From CAZDAW01 sp964503685 (GTDB taxonomy: Bacteria > Chloroflexota > Anaerolineae > Anaerolineales > Anaerolineaceae), in contig CAZDAW010000098.1 in the NCBI GenBank assembly GCA_964503685.1, positions 1 through 13,688 on the forward strand: 13,688 nt of DNA, in the 5' to 3' direction. Under the pieces are notes generated by a model, which was given only the letters and a program-made list of their open reading frames with translations, was not told the DNA's origin and did not search any database. Numbering within the stretch: the first letter of the stretch is position 1; each line of letters starts with the position of its first letter. The position numbers and the translations under genes were made by a program. This document shows positions 5,695 to 13,476 of the stretch, one piece after another.

Positions 5695-7308
5695 ATGAAT
5701 TTATCAAGCATTGTCTTAGGCATAGACTCAAGTACGCAAAGTACCTCGGCGATAGTTTTAAACGCGGCAAGTGGTAAAATCGAAGCGGAGGTAAGGGTAA
5801 ATTATAAAAATGATTATCGTTTAAAAGAGTATGTATTAGATCCGACCACAATGGTTTTGCCCCCATTAGAACCCGGCGAAGCTTCTCAGCCAGCCCAAAT
5901 GTATCTAGCGGCGCTAGATGCCTGTTTCAGTGACTTATATAAAAGTTGTCCAAATTTAATCGGTAAAACAGAAGCAATTAATGTTTCCGCGCAACAACAT
6001 GGCCAAATATGGCTATCGGAGAAAGGTGTTCAATCAATATATAACTTACGAAGCCCTATGGATAACTGGAAGCTGACAGATTACTTTGCTGATGGCTTCT
6101 CTAGTGAAAGAGCCCCCATTTGGATGAGCTCGAATTCCCTCAAAGAGTCTATGCAAATCAGAAAATTTGTGGGTGGCCCAAACGCAATAACAAAAATTTC
6201 CGGCTCAAATAGCCCGGTCCGTTTCACTGGCTCGGTATTGGCACGGACGGCGTCTCTTTTAGAAGAAGCGTATAGAAATACAGAACGCATCCATCTCATA
6301 TCGTCCTTTCTCGCTGCCGTATTATCAGGTGATCCAAATGCTCCGATAGATTGGGGGAATGGATCTGGCACTGGTCTCATGAATTGGCGTGAAAAAGTTT
6401 GGGATCAAGTCTTAATCGACGCAACTATTTCCTGTGGATTGCCTGATTCAAACCTTTTGTCAAGATTACCGCCACTATCAAGCCCCTTAACTGTCATTGG
6501 CAAAATTGCGCCATATTTCACAAAAAAATACGGATTTTCGCAGGATTGTTTGATTATCGCTTCGTCAGGGGACAATCCTCAAACTAAGGTTTTGGCCTCT
6601 GGAAGCATGCTTTCCCTTGGGACTAGTTTCGTGATAATGGGCCAAGGTTCGCAGCCTGTTTTAGAAGCAAATGCTATGTATGATGGTATTGGCAGACCTT
6701 TTCTTTTTGGATGCAGAACAAATGGATCTTTGACTTGGGATGATCTACGCAAACGAAGCGGATATTTATCCTCTGATTATCAAGTATCGGAAAAGGCTTT
6801 AGCGTCGGTAACTCCTGGTTCAATAACGCGAATCTGCCAACCCAGGGAAGAGTCTTTTCCGATTTCACCTATACTCGACATCGGGAACGAATTACCCTTC
6901 GCAGAAAATTATGCCGGGGTGGTGGATTCATCTCTCAGCCTTGTTTACCTAGCTTCTAGGTCATTCTCTGGTCTCGATTCGGAGTCAATTACCGTGACTG
7001 GGGGAGGATCGTCAAGCTATGAAGTTCTTAAGAGAATCGCTGGGATTTGGGGTAGAAAAGTACTGCAGATAAAAGACGCAGGAGCGGCGCTTGGAGCGGC
7101 AGTAGCGGCGGCTTGTGCATTGGTAGCTAAAAATAGCGTTGAAAATTTTATTGAAGTTATTCGTAATAGAGTTATTAAGCCCAGCAGGGTTGTTGACCCG
7201 GAAGACACGATATATAACGCATATCATCGTTCGTCAGGATACTTGGAAAATTTGCAGGATATATTCCTAAACAGTATTGCCAAGAAGAGCGACCATTATG
7301 GAAAATAA
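5695..7308 (+). CDS. FGGY-family carbohydrate kinase, xylulokinase-like
   Basis: This is a predicted ATP-dependent kinase of a ketose or polyol, with 537 residues from the chosen ATG. The N-terminal phosphate loop is LGIDSSTQST (8-17, D11). SAQQHGQIW (98-106) is the sugar-pocket loop. SSGDN carries the probable catalytic base D293, and LSLGTS and TGGGSS (435-440) with GAALGAA form the ATP site. NGSLTWDDLR and the DWGNGSG loop recall the eukaryote-type xylulokinase branch. The usual WMD after the pocket loop reads W143-M-S145, so the pocket may be unusual. TTG 5641 and ATG 5659 are also in frame. I chose 5695 because the protein then begins a few residues before the conserved LGID, and AGGTG lies 4 nt upstream. 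The end overlaps the ribulokinase gene by 11 nt. The substrate is not proven. Confidence 0.85.
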   Translation: MNLSSIVLGIDSSTQSTSAIVLNAASGKIEAEVRVNYKNDYRLKEYVLDPTTMVLPPLEPGEASQPAQMYLAALDACFSDLYKSCPNLIGKTEAINVSAQQHGQIWLSEKGVQSIYNLRSPMDNWKLTDYFADGFSSERAPIWMSSNSLKESMQIRKFVGGPNAITKISGSNSPVRFTGSVLARTASLLEEAYRNTERIHLISSFLAAVLSGDPNAPIDWGNGSGTGLMNWREKVWDQVLIDATISCGLPDSNLLSRLPPLSSPLTVIGKIAPYFTKKYGFSQDCLIIASSGDNPQTKVLASGSMLSLGTSFVIMGQGSQPVLEANAMYDGIGRPFLFGCRTNGSLTWDDLRKRSGYLSSDYQVSEKALASVTPGSITRICQPREESFPISPILDIGNELPFAENYAGVVDSSLSLVYLASRSFSGLDSESITVTGGGSSSYEVLKRIAGIWGRKVLQIKDAGAALGAAVAAACALVAKNSVENFIEVIRNRVIKPSRVVDPEDTIYNAYHRSSGYLENLQDIFLNSIAKKSDHYGK

Positions 7309-9016
7309 ATATACAATAGGCCTTGATTATGGCACTAACTCGGTGAGAGCGGTGCTCATAAACGTTGCCGATGGACATCAAGTTTCATCCAGTACTTATG
7401 AGTATCCATCCGGCGTAAATGGAATCATTCTTGACGAAAAAGAACCGCTTCTCGCGAGGCATAATCCAAGAGATTATATCAGTGGCATAGAGGCGGTAAT
7501 TACGTCCTTACTTGATAAGGCAGGCCGGGAGTATAGCATTTTATCCGATTCCGTAATTGGCATCGGAATTGATTCGACCGGTAGCAGTCCGATGCCTGTC
7601 GATCGAACCGGCTGTCCGCTTGCTTTTTATGAACGATTCAAGGATGAGCCGAATGCGTACGTATGGCTTTGGAAGGATCACTCCTCTATCGACGAAGCTC
7701 AAGCGATAACAACACTCGCTCGTAAAATCAGGCCGTCCTATCTATATAAGACTGGCGGAAATTATTCAAGCGAATGGTTTTGGTCGAAGATTCTACACTG
7801 CGTACATACCACAGCAGAAGTTTCCTCATCGGCGTGGTCCTGGGTGGAAATGTGCGACTGGATTCCAGCATTGCTGGCGGGAGATACCACGCCGGGAAAA
7901 ATTAAGAGAGGTATTTGTTCGGCCGGACATAAGGCTATGTTCCATCCTGATTGGGATGGATGGCCTGATCGAGAATTTCTCTCTCTATTGCATCCAGAGC
8001 TGGCCAGGATTGGCGAAACACTAGGGCGCGAAACCTTCCCTATTGGTGAAAAGGCAGGCCACTTATGCTCGGACTGGGCCGATAGGCTCGGATTGAAAAC
8101 GGGCATCGCAGTAGCTGTTGGTGGTTTGGATGCACATCTTGGCGCTGTTGGTGCAGGAATTGCGCCCAATATTCTTGTACGAAATATCGGTACCTCCGCT
8201 TGTGATATGATGATATCACCTCTTCGATCAGGTCTTTCAGACGTTGCGGGCTTAGCTGGAATAATACCTAATTCTATTTTGCCCGGTTATTACGGCCTGG
8301 AAGCGGGCCAATCTGCGGTAGGTGATATATTTAAATGGTATTCTTCGATAATATCCGATAAATCATCTTGTTCATTGAATAATTCCAATAGTAACATGTA
8401 TGAAAAGCTTCAGACCGATGCCTCGAAAATTTATCCAGGCGTTTCGGGATTGTTGTCGTTGGACTGGTTTAATGGTAATAGGACCATTCTTATGGACCAG
8501 CGACTTACAGGGGTCGTTATTGGATTAACACTTCATACGTCGCAGGCAGAAATTTATAGGGCCCTGATAGAAGGTACCGCCTTTGGCGCGAGAACTATTG
8601 TTGAGCATTTCGAAAAATCAGGGTTTGGAATCGACAGGATAATCAATTGTGGTGGGATAGCCTATAAAAGTCCTCTTGTAATGCAAATATACGCCGATGT
8701 CTTAGGCAGAAAAATGGAAGTCTCAGAATCAAAAGAAACCGCCGCTTTAGGTAGCGCAATATCAGCGGCTGTCGCGGCAGGTAGGGAAGCGGGAGGATAT
8801 TCTGATTTCTCCTCAGCAATTAAGGCGATGACGAGGGTATCTGGAGTTAGTTATTCGCCTGATCCAGAAAAGACAATGATCTACAATCAGCTGTTTTCGT
8901 TATTTCGCAATGCCCATGATTCCTTCGGCATTAAAGATAACAGACTCGATATGTACGCTTTAATGAAGTCATTGATATACATCAAGGACGAGGTGAGTAA
9001 ATCTAAAAAAGCATAA
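7298..9016 (+). CDS. araB: Ribulokinase (AraB-like FGGY kinase)
   Basis: Predicted to phosphorylate L-ribulose or a close relative at the 5-position, in the cytoplasm. It has 572 residues, close to the roughly 566 of E. coli AraB. Ribulokinase marks run the whole length: IGLDYGTNSVRAV (7-19), GIDSTGSSPMPVD (90-102), LWKDHS (124-129), GGNYSSEWFWSKILH (153-167), CDWIPALLAG, RGICSAGHKAM (204-214), and VGGLDAHLGAVGAG with catalytic D278. The C-terminal half has NIGTSACDM, GLEAGQSAVGDIFKW, DWFNGNR and ALIEGTAFGARTIVE. An in-frame TTG at 7277 exists, but ATG 7298 follows AAGAAGAG by 8 nt and gives a standard N-terminus. It overlaps the upstream kinase by 11 nt, so translation is probably coupled. 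No AraA or AraD gene lies in the window, so the physiological substrate is open. Confidence 0.88.
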   Translation: MENKYTIGLDYGTNSVRAVLINVADGHQVSSSTYEYPSGVNGIILDEKEPLLARHNPRDYISGIEAVITSLLDKAGREYSILSDSVIGIGIDSTGSSPMPVDRTGCPLAFYERFKDEPNAYVWLWKDHSSIDEAQAITTLARKIRPSYLYKTGGNYSSEWFWSKILHCVHTTAEVSSSAWSWVEMCDWIPALLAGDTTPGKIKRGICSAGHKAMFHPDWDGWPDREFLSLLHPELARIGETLGRETFPIGEKAGHLCSDWADRLGLKTGIAVAVGGLDAHLGAVGAGIAPNILVRNIGTSACDMMISPLRSGLSDVAGLAGIIPNSILPGYYGLEAGQSAVGDIFKWYSSIISDKSSCSLNNSNSNMYEKLQTDASKIYPGVSGLLSLDWFNGNRTILMDQRLTGVVIGLTLHTSQAEIYRALIEGTAFGARTIVEHFEKSGFGIDRIINCGGIAYKSPLVMQIYADVLGRKMEVSESKETAALGSAISAAVAAGREAGGYSDFSSAIKAMTRVSGVSYSPDPEKTMIYNQLFSLFRNAHDSFGIKDNRLDMYALMKSLIYIKDEVSKSKKA

Positions 9017-9060
9017 GATTAATACAAAACATGATGATTCTAGTGGCAGATTACAAATAA

Positions 9061-9103
9061 AGTTTCGTTAGTTTCATGTAAAAGATATGAAACTAACGAA
9101 ACT
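9061..9103. terminator. Bidirectional terminator between convergent genes
   Basis: AGTTTCGTTAGTTTCAT (9061-9077) and ATGAAACTAACGAAACT (9087-9103) form a perfect 17-bp stem with a 9-nt loop. It lies between the ribulokinase stop (9016) and the end of the minus-strand flavoprotein gene (9144). On the minus strand the stem is followed by TTATTTG, a T-rich tail; on the plus strand by AAAATATT. It should therefore act best on the flavoprotein transcript, but it probably also ends the kinase transcript. Confidence 0.75.
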
Positions 9104-9143
9104 AAAATATTCAAAAACGATTGATAGTAATATTGGTTTTGTA

Positions 9144-10697
9144 CTATTTCTTTAAAACCAAGGAATTTTTAACCGCGCTTTCGGCAGATATTCGTCCCCA
9201 AGTTGTACATAAGCTGTGACCAATACCTCCTATTGTATTATGGCCGGCGACATTTGCTGAACCGATGATTTCACCAGCTAAATAGCAGTTGCCTACCTTA
9301 GACCCATCAGCTCTCATCAATTGTCCGTCAGCATTAATCCTAGGTCCACCAGCGGTCATCATTAGATAAGGCACTGTATAAATGGCATAATAAGGCCCCT
9401 TGTCAAAAGTTAATAAATTCTTGGTTCTTCCAAACACCGTGTCTTTTCCCGATGCTATATCACTATTGTATTTTGTAACAGTATTGACAAGATTTTTTGT
9501 ATTGATCATTTTTGATAACTCGCTAATCGTATCTGCTTTAAAAGCATACTTTCCTTCGGAAAGCAATTCGTTTAGTTTTTCTTTGTTATCAAATGGTTTT
9601 GAATTGCTCATCATTCCAGAGAAAAGGGGCTTATCATCGGATATCATTTTCTCGGATACTATAATGTAGACTATATTTTGATCGGTAGTTCTCCAAACAG
9701 TCCTTTTATCCATGGATGAGGCGACCGGTTCATTAAACAGCCTTTCTCCGGATGTATTTACCCATATGGCTCCATTATAGTTGATATTGCATCTTAGTGA
9801 GGCCTGGAAGCCACTTACAGGAACTGATCCGCCATAACAAGAACAATAATCCATATTATCCAATGCGGCTCCAGCGGACCTGGCAAAATCATACCCAGAG
9901 CCTATAGCAGTGTTAGGGTCATTAGAAGTTATGTTGGTGAAGTTAAATTCTTTGAGCCATTTTTCGCTATACCCATATCCACCGGTTGCAATAATAACAG
10001 AAGGCGCCTTATATTCCTTTCCATTCATTACGACACCAATAACATCTTTGTTCTTATTAAATAACAAACTTTCTACTTTGGAATTAACAAATAACTGCGT
10101 GGTTCCTTTCTTAACAAATTCATCCAATTTCGAATATATTGCCTCAAGAAAATACCTGGCTCCTCCCGATGCCGCTCCTCCTGCGGTATACGTGCCTCGA
10201 TTTGTATTCATGGTAAGATACCCGCCACTATCCACCTTGCCATTAAACTTGACACCCACATAATCCTGAAGCCAATCTATTGCATTGCCCGATTCCTCGG
10301 CATGCTTTCGAGCAATTACTTTGTTCAAGTTTTTTTCTCCACCACCCATGGTGATAAAGTCATTATAAAACTTGTCAGGACTATCTTCTATACCTGCTTC
10401 TTTTTGCATTTTAAAACCTGCGCCGCTAATTGAACCACCGGCAGTATTGGCTGAACCGCCTAGTTTGTCACTTTGCTCAAAAAGTACTACTCTTGCGCCT
10501 AATTCGGAGGCTCGTAAAGCCGCCGTACAACCCGCCAACCCGCCTCCAACAACTATAACATCTGGTTTAATAGTTACTGGGTCTTGTAGTTTCGCGGTTG
10601 TTGACTTTTCACTGGAAGAATTTAAATCCTTATCTGTGGTACAACCAATAAAAAGCAGGATAAACGCTGATAACACTAAGAAGACAATCTTCTTCAT
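9144..10697 (-). CDS. Lipoprotein FAD-dependent oxidoreductase of the fumarate reductase/KstD superfamily
   Basis: This is an exported flavoenzyme of 517 residues. Residues 1-18 form a lipoprotein signal peptide with the lipobox FIGC, so C19 should be acylated and the protein membrane-anchored outside the cytoplasm. A Ser/Thr/Lys-rich linker follows (to about 40). The FAD-binding motif is VIVVGGGLAGCTAALRASE (47-65), with LFEQSDKLGGSANTAGG (72-88) and a late AGEIIGSANVAGHNTIGGIG (474-493). Compared from memory with Shewanella flavocytochrome c3, the catalytic and carboxylate-binding positions look replaced: S327 for the proton-donor Arg, MMTAGG for HHTMGG, and T488 for the Arg of NRLGG. No heme CxxCH and no FMN-binding domain is present. 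It is likely an alkene reductase or dehydrogenase with another substrate. AGGAGG precedes the ATG by 5 nt. Confidence 0.82.
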   Translation of the reverse strand: MKKIVFLVLSAFILLFIGCTTDKDLNSSSEKSTTAKLQDPVTIKPDVIVVGGGLAGCTAALRASELGARVVLFEQSDKLGGSANTAGGSISGAGFKMQKEAGIEDSPDKFYNDFITMGGGEKNLNKVIARKHAEESGNAIDWLQDYVGVKFNGKVDSGGYLTMNTNRGTYTAGGAASGGARYFLEAIYSKLDEFVKKGTTQLFVNSKVESLLFNKNKDVIGVVMNGKEYKAPSVIIATGGYGYSEKWLKEFNFTNITSNDPNTAIGSGYDFARSAGAALDNMDYCSCYGGSVPVSGFQASLRCNINYNGAIWVNTSGERLFNEPVASSMDKRTVWRTTDQNIVYIIVSEKMISDDKPLFSGMMSNSKPFDNKEKLNELLSEGKYAFKADTISELSKMINTKNLVNTVTKYNSDIASGKDTVFGRTKNLLTFDKGPYYAIYTVPYLMMTAGGPRINADGQLMRADGSKVGNCYLAGEIIGSANVAGHNTIGGIGHSLCTTWGRISAESAVKNSLVLKK

Positions 10698-11283
10698 AAA
10701 ATCCTCCTAGTTGAGAGTCTCATCAAAGATGTGCGCTGTCAACTAAAATCAGCTACGCATATAACGATTCAAAGAAAGTCAAAAAACAATGAAATCGTGT
10801 ATTAACTTTTTTTGAATAATTTACATAAACTTAATTTACTGCAATAGTACTCATGCTATTACTGATACTCAAATGATTTTGACGTACACTAGATTTTTAT
10901 TGTATTAAATACTCTTACCAATGAAGACCTTTCGATATCATTATCTTTTCTCAAGATCCGCTAACTTGATTCTAATAGGTTTCGATTTCATTGATGTGAT
11001 TTTTCCTCAACAAATATATTTGAATGATTTATTCGATGGAGATGAAATCAGCTGATGCTCAATGCATAATAGCTCTGCGATAGGCGTCAGGATGGGTCAG
11101 GTTATGTGGGATGGTTCAAATGCGTAGTTACTGCGGATATGATCATCAGTTCCATGATAAAGCATTCCAGAGGTCTTCTATATATGTTTCTCGTTAATAT
11201 ACAAGGATTTGTGATAGCTTTTTAGTATAGCACCGACTTTATCCGGAACAGAGTCATAAGCAATAATCTATTAAAATTTTTCC
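10698..11283. other. Long AT-rich intergenic region without a recognisable gene
   Basis: About 590 bases separate the divergent flavoprotein and UTRA-regulator genes. Stops are frequent in all frames. The only short open frames (for example 28 codons from ATG 11139) have no convincing ribosome binding site. I see no tRNA, terminator or transposase motif. A 10-bp palindrome ATCAGCTGAT is at 11047-11056. The ribosome binding site of the flavoprotein gene (CCTCCT at 10703-10708 on the plus strand) is at its left end. No promoter for that gene stands out. Confidence 0.5.
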
Positions 11284-11312
11284 TTGACGAATCAATAATT
11301 AAGCATTAGACT
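11284..11312 (+). promoter_or_regulatory. Promoter of the sugar ABC operon
   Basis: TTGACG (11284-11289) is followed after 17 nt by TAGACT (11307-11312). The predicted start point falls near 11319, inside the palindromic operator that follows. No better match lies between it and the regulator gene. Confidence 0.6.
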
Positions 11313-11314
11313 CT

Positions 11315-11330
11315 TGTTGGATGTCCAACA
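11315..11330. promoter_or_regulatory. Palindromic operator at the start point of the sugar operon
   Basis: TGTTGGA-TG-TCCAACA is a perfect 7-bp inverted repeat with a 2-bp centre, starting 2 bp after the -10 hexamer. A repressor bound here would block initiation directly. Size and symmetry suit a GntR/UTRA dimer, and such a regulator is the first gene of the operon (11369), so autorepression is the natural reading. Binding is inferred, not shown. Confidence 0.65.
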
Positions 11331-11368
11331 GCAAGTGATGGGTATCGTTAATTGGGAAAGGCTAAGGT

Positions 11369-12112
11369 ATGAGTGATAATTCATTTAGCAGCCTACGCAA
11401 CCCTTCAATAATTGATCAAATCAGAAAAAACTTACTTGATAGGGTTGTTGACGGAAGGTATAAGCCTGGTGATCGCTTGCCCTCCGAGCCGGAACTGGCG
11501 GGGATGCTTGGTGTAAGCAGAAATTCTCTGCGTGAAGCAATTACACTCCTTGAAAATGAAGGCTTCCTTTATCGGCGTAAGGGTATCGGTACTTTTGTCA
11601 CCCATAGCGCGCCTATTATTAAAGGCGGCATAGAGCGACTTAAGGGTATCGCGGACTTTATTCGTGAAAGGGGCTACATCCCAGGCAATATCATTGTAAA
11701 AATCGACACTGAAATATGTGATGAGGAAATAGCAATTATACTCGATATAAAACCTGGGGAGTTGATTACGTTCATTGAAACTATTAAAACAGCATCGGGC
11801 AAGCCGGTGGCAAGCTGTATTGATCTGATTCCATGTAGATATCTGAAAAAACCCGTAAAAAAATCAGGATTTAATGAGTCTATTTTTGAAAATCTCAAGA
11901 AAGACCATGGTATTATTATCGCATTCGCGGAATGTGATTTGATCGCGACTACTTCCGATGACAGCCTTGCCTCAAAGTTGAGTCTTGATGCGGGAAGCCC
12001 CGTCCTTCTTCTCGAGCAGGTACATTACAACGATAGGGGTGACAAGGTGTTGTACTCGCGCAGTTTTTTCCCTTCTAGCAGATTTTCATTCAAACTCATA
12101 CGGAAACGTTGA
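11369..12112 (+). CDS. GntR-family repressor, HutC/UTRA subfamily
   Basis: This is a transcriptional regulator of 247 residues. Residues about 12-78 are a classic winged helix: LLDRVVDGRYKPGDRLPSEP (22-41), LAGMLGVSRNSLREAITLLE (43-62), and the wing RRKGIGTFV (69-77). Residues about 88-245 are a UTRA ligand-binding domain, ending in LLEQVHYNDRGDKVLYSRSF and then FPSSRFSF, the usual C-terminal pattern. UTRA domains bind sugars, phosphosugars or related small molecules. The gene lies 27 nt upstream of a sugar-binding protein gene in the same direction, so the imported sugar or a product of it is the likely inducer. GGGAAAGG (11354-11361) is 7 nt before the ATG. Confidence 0.9.
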   Translation: MSDNSFSSLRNPSIIDQIRKNLLDRVVDGRYKPGDRLPSEPELAGMLGVSRNSLREAITLLENEGFLYRRKGIGTFVTHSAPIIKGGIERLKGIADFIRERGYIPGNIIVKIDTEICDEEIAIILDIKPGELITFIETIKTASGKPVASCIDLIPCRYLKKPVKKSGFNESIFENLKKDHGIIIAFAECDLIATTSDDSLASKLSLDAGSPVLLLEQVHYNDRGDKVLYSRSFFPSSRFSFKLIRKR

Positions 12113-12139
12113 GCTAATTCGATTGTTGGGAGGTTCGAC

Positions 12140-13393
12140 ATGAAAAGGTTTATTGTGGTGCTCCTGGTCTTATTCCTGGCGGTCGGCATGACGACCGCCC
12201 AAAATCTGGAAGTGTTGTGGATGGGCTGGCCGAAGGACCAGGTTATGCCGCTGATCAACGAATTTCAAGCGAAAAATCCTGGAATAAAAATCGACATCCA
12301 GTTAATTCCGTTCGGTCAATTATTCCAAACCATCGAGGTGAGACTTGCCTCCGGAGGCGGCACTCCCGATGTGTATATCGTTGATGGCCCCAATACGGCC
12401 TCCTATGCGGCGAGAAAGTATCTGCTGCCTCTCGATGAGTACTTTAGCCCGGCGGAAAAAAATGCCTGGTTCAAATCATCGATCAAGACGGGAACCTATA
12501 ATGGCCAGTTTGTTTCGGTTCCGTATGGAACATCGTCGGCAGGCTTATTCTTTAATAAAGCGATATTCGAAAAATATGGTGTTCCATTTCCCTCGGAAAA
12601 AATATCAGGTCGCATGACATGGGAAGAGGTCGTGGACCTGGCAAAAAAACTTACCATCGATATCGACAAGGATGGGAAGCCCGAGATATGGGGCATTTGC
12701 ATTGAACAAATCGATAGACCATATCTGTTGTTTCCGCTCATGCAATCGCTTGGCGCTGAGGTCTTATCGCCCGACGGCTTTGAAACCAAAGGATATATTA
12801 CTTCGGACAAGTTTGTTCGGGCGGCAAGCTTCTACGGTAAGCTGTTTAACGAGTGGAAGGTAAGTCCTCAGGGGATCAATGACTCGGCAATAGCCAGAGA
12901 GTATTTCGGAACCGGCAAGGCGGCCATGATGCTTGGAAATGAATGGAATATCGCAAGACTTTCAAAGTTCACTAATCTCCAGTATGGCTTGGCTCCCTTT
13001 CCGTATTTTGCAGGGGGCGTTCCTGTAACGCCTACAGGGAGTTGGCACGTAGGCATTAATCCTAAAACAGCAAATAAGGAAGCGGCGATAGCTTTCGTGA
13101 AATATATGACAGGAAAGGACGCGGTGATGAAATGGTACAAACTCAATGGCATCGCACCGGCTCGACCTGACGTCTATGCGGCTCTCCCCGCTGATTTCTC
13201 GAATCCTATGTGGCAGCTTTTCCTTCATGAAATGAACAATACTGCTGTGGCGAGGCCTGATACGCCTGGATATTCCCAGTATGAATTAATTCTGCGGGAG
13301 ACTTTCAATGCGATACACTATGGAGCGGATCCGAAAAAATCTCTCGAGGATGCTGCGGCTAGGATTGACAGAGAACTGAAACGCTTCAAATAG
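12140..13393 (+). CDS. Extracellular sugar-binding protein of a CUT1-type ABC importer (SBP family 1)
   Basis: This is the solute receptor of a carbohydrate importer, 417 residues, a usual length for the family. Residues 1-20 are a Sec signal peptide (MKRFIVV, hydrophobic core, cut probably after TTA before Q21) without a lipobox, so the mature protein is periplasmic. The mature part starts LEVLWMGWP and has the family features INEFQAKNPGIKIDIQLIPF (41-60), ASGGGTPDVYIVDG and ARKYLLPLDEYF in lobe 1. Further on are VPYGTSSAGLFFNKAIFEKYG, DKDGKPEIWGI, GKAAMMLGNEW and AIAFVKYMTG. Aromatic residues typical of sugar pockets are abundant. GGGAGG lies 6 nt before the ATG. It is followed by a GC-rich hairpin and then by a permease gene. 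The particular sugar cannot be read from the sequence. Confidence 0.92.
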   Translation: MKRFIVVLLVLFLAVGMTTAQNLEVLWMGWPKDQVMPLINEFQAKNPGIKIDIQLIPFGQLFQTIEVRLASGGGTPDVYIVDGPNTASYAARKYLLPLDEYFSPAEKNAWFKSSIKTGTYNGQFVSVPYGTSSAGLFFNKAIFEKYGVPFPSEKISGRMTWEEVVDLAKKLTIDIDKDGKPEIWGICIEQIDRPYLLFPLMQSLGAEVLSPDGFETKGYITSDKFVRAASFYGKLFNEWKVSPQGINDSAIAREYFGTGKAAMMLGNEWNIARLSKFTNLQYGLAPFPYFAGGVPVTPTGSWHVGINPKTANKEAAIAFVKYMTGKDAVMKWYKLNGIAPARPDVYAALPADFSNPMWQLFLHEMNNTAVARPDTPGYSQYELILRETFNAIHYGADPKKSLEDAAARIDRELKRFK

Positions 13394-13424
13394 GCTGAAA
13401 CATTTTGCATAGATAAATACAAGG

Positions 13425-13458
13425 GTGCCGGGAATGAGCTTATGCTTTATCCCGGCAC
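13425..13458 (+). repeat. GC-rich intercistronic hairpin between binding protein and permease
   Basis: GTGCCGGGA (13425-13433) and TCCCGGCAC (13450-13458) form a perfect 9-bp stem with a 16-nt loop that has a small inner dyad (AGC/GCT). There is no T-run after it, so it is not a normal terminator. Hairpins at this place in sugar ABC operons commonly protect the binding-protein message from 3' decay and lower permease expression. Such a role fits here. Confidence 0.65.
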
Positions 13459-13476
13459 TATAGGGGACAGGCCATC

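Noticed and set aside
6349..6372. Asn222 in DWGNGSG of the first kinase as a lost catalytic Asp, making it a pseudoenzyme
   Set aside because: The catalytic base of FGGY kinases lies in the later GDN/GDQ motif. Here SSGDN with D293 is intact, and Asn occurs at the DWGN position in related kinases such as glycerol kinase (TNAS).
10737..10742. TTGACA on the minus strand as the flavoprotein promoter
   Set aside because: The hexamer 17 nt downstream is GACTCT, a poor -10, and the start would fall on the ribosome binding site.
11139..11225. 28-codon open frame starting at ATG 11139
   Set aside because: It has no good ribosome binding site, no recognisable features, and a length expected by chance in AT-rich DNA.
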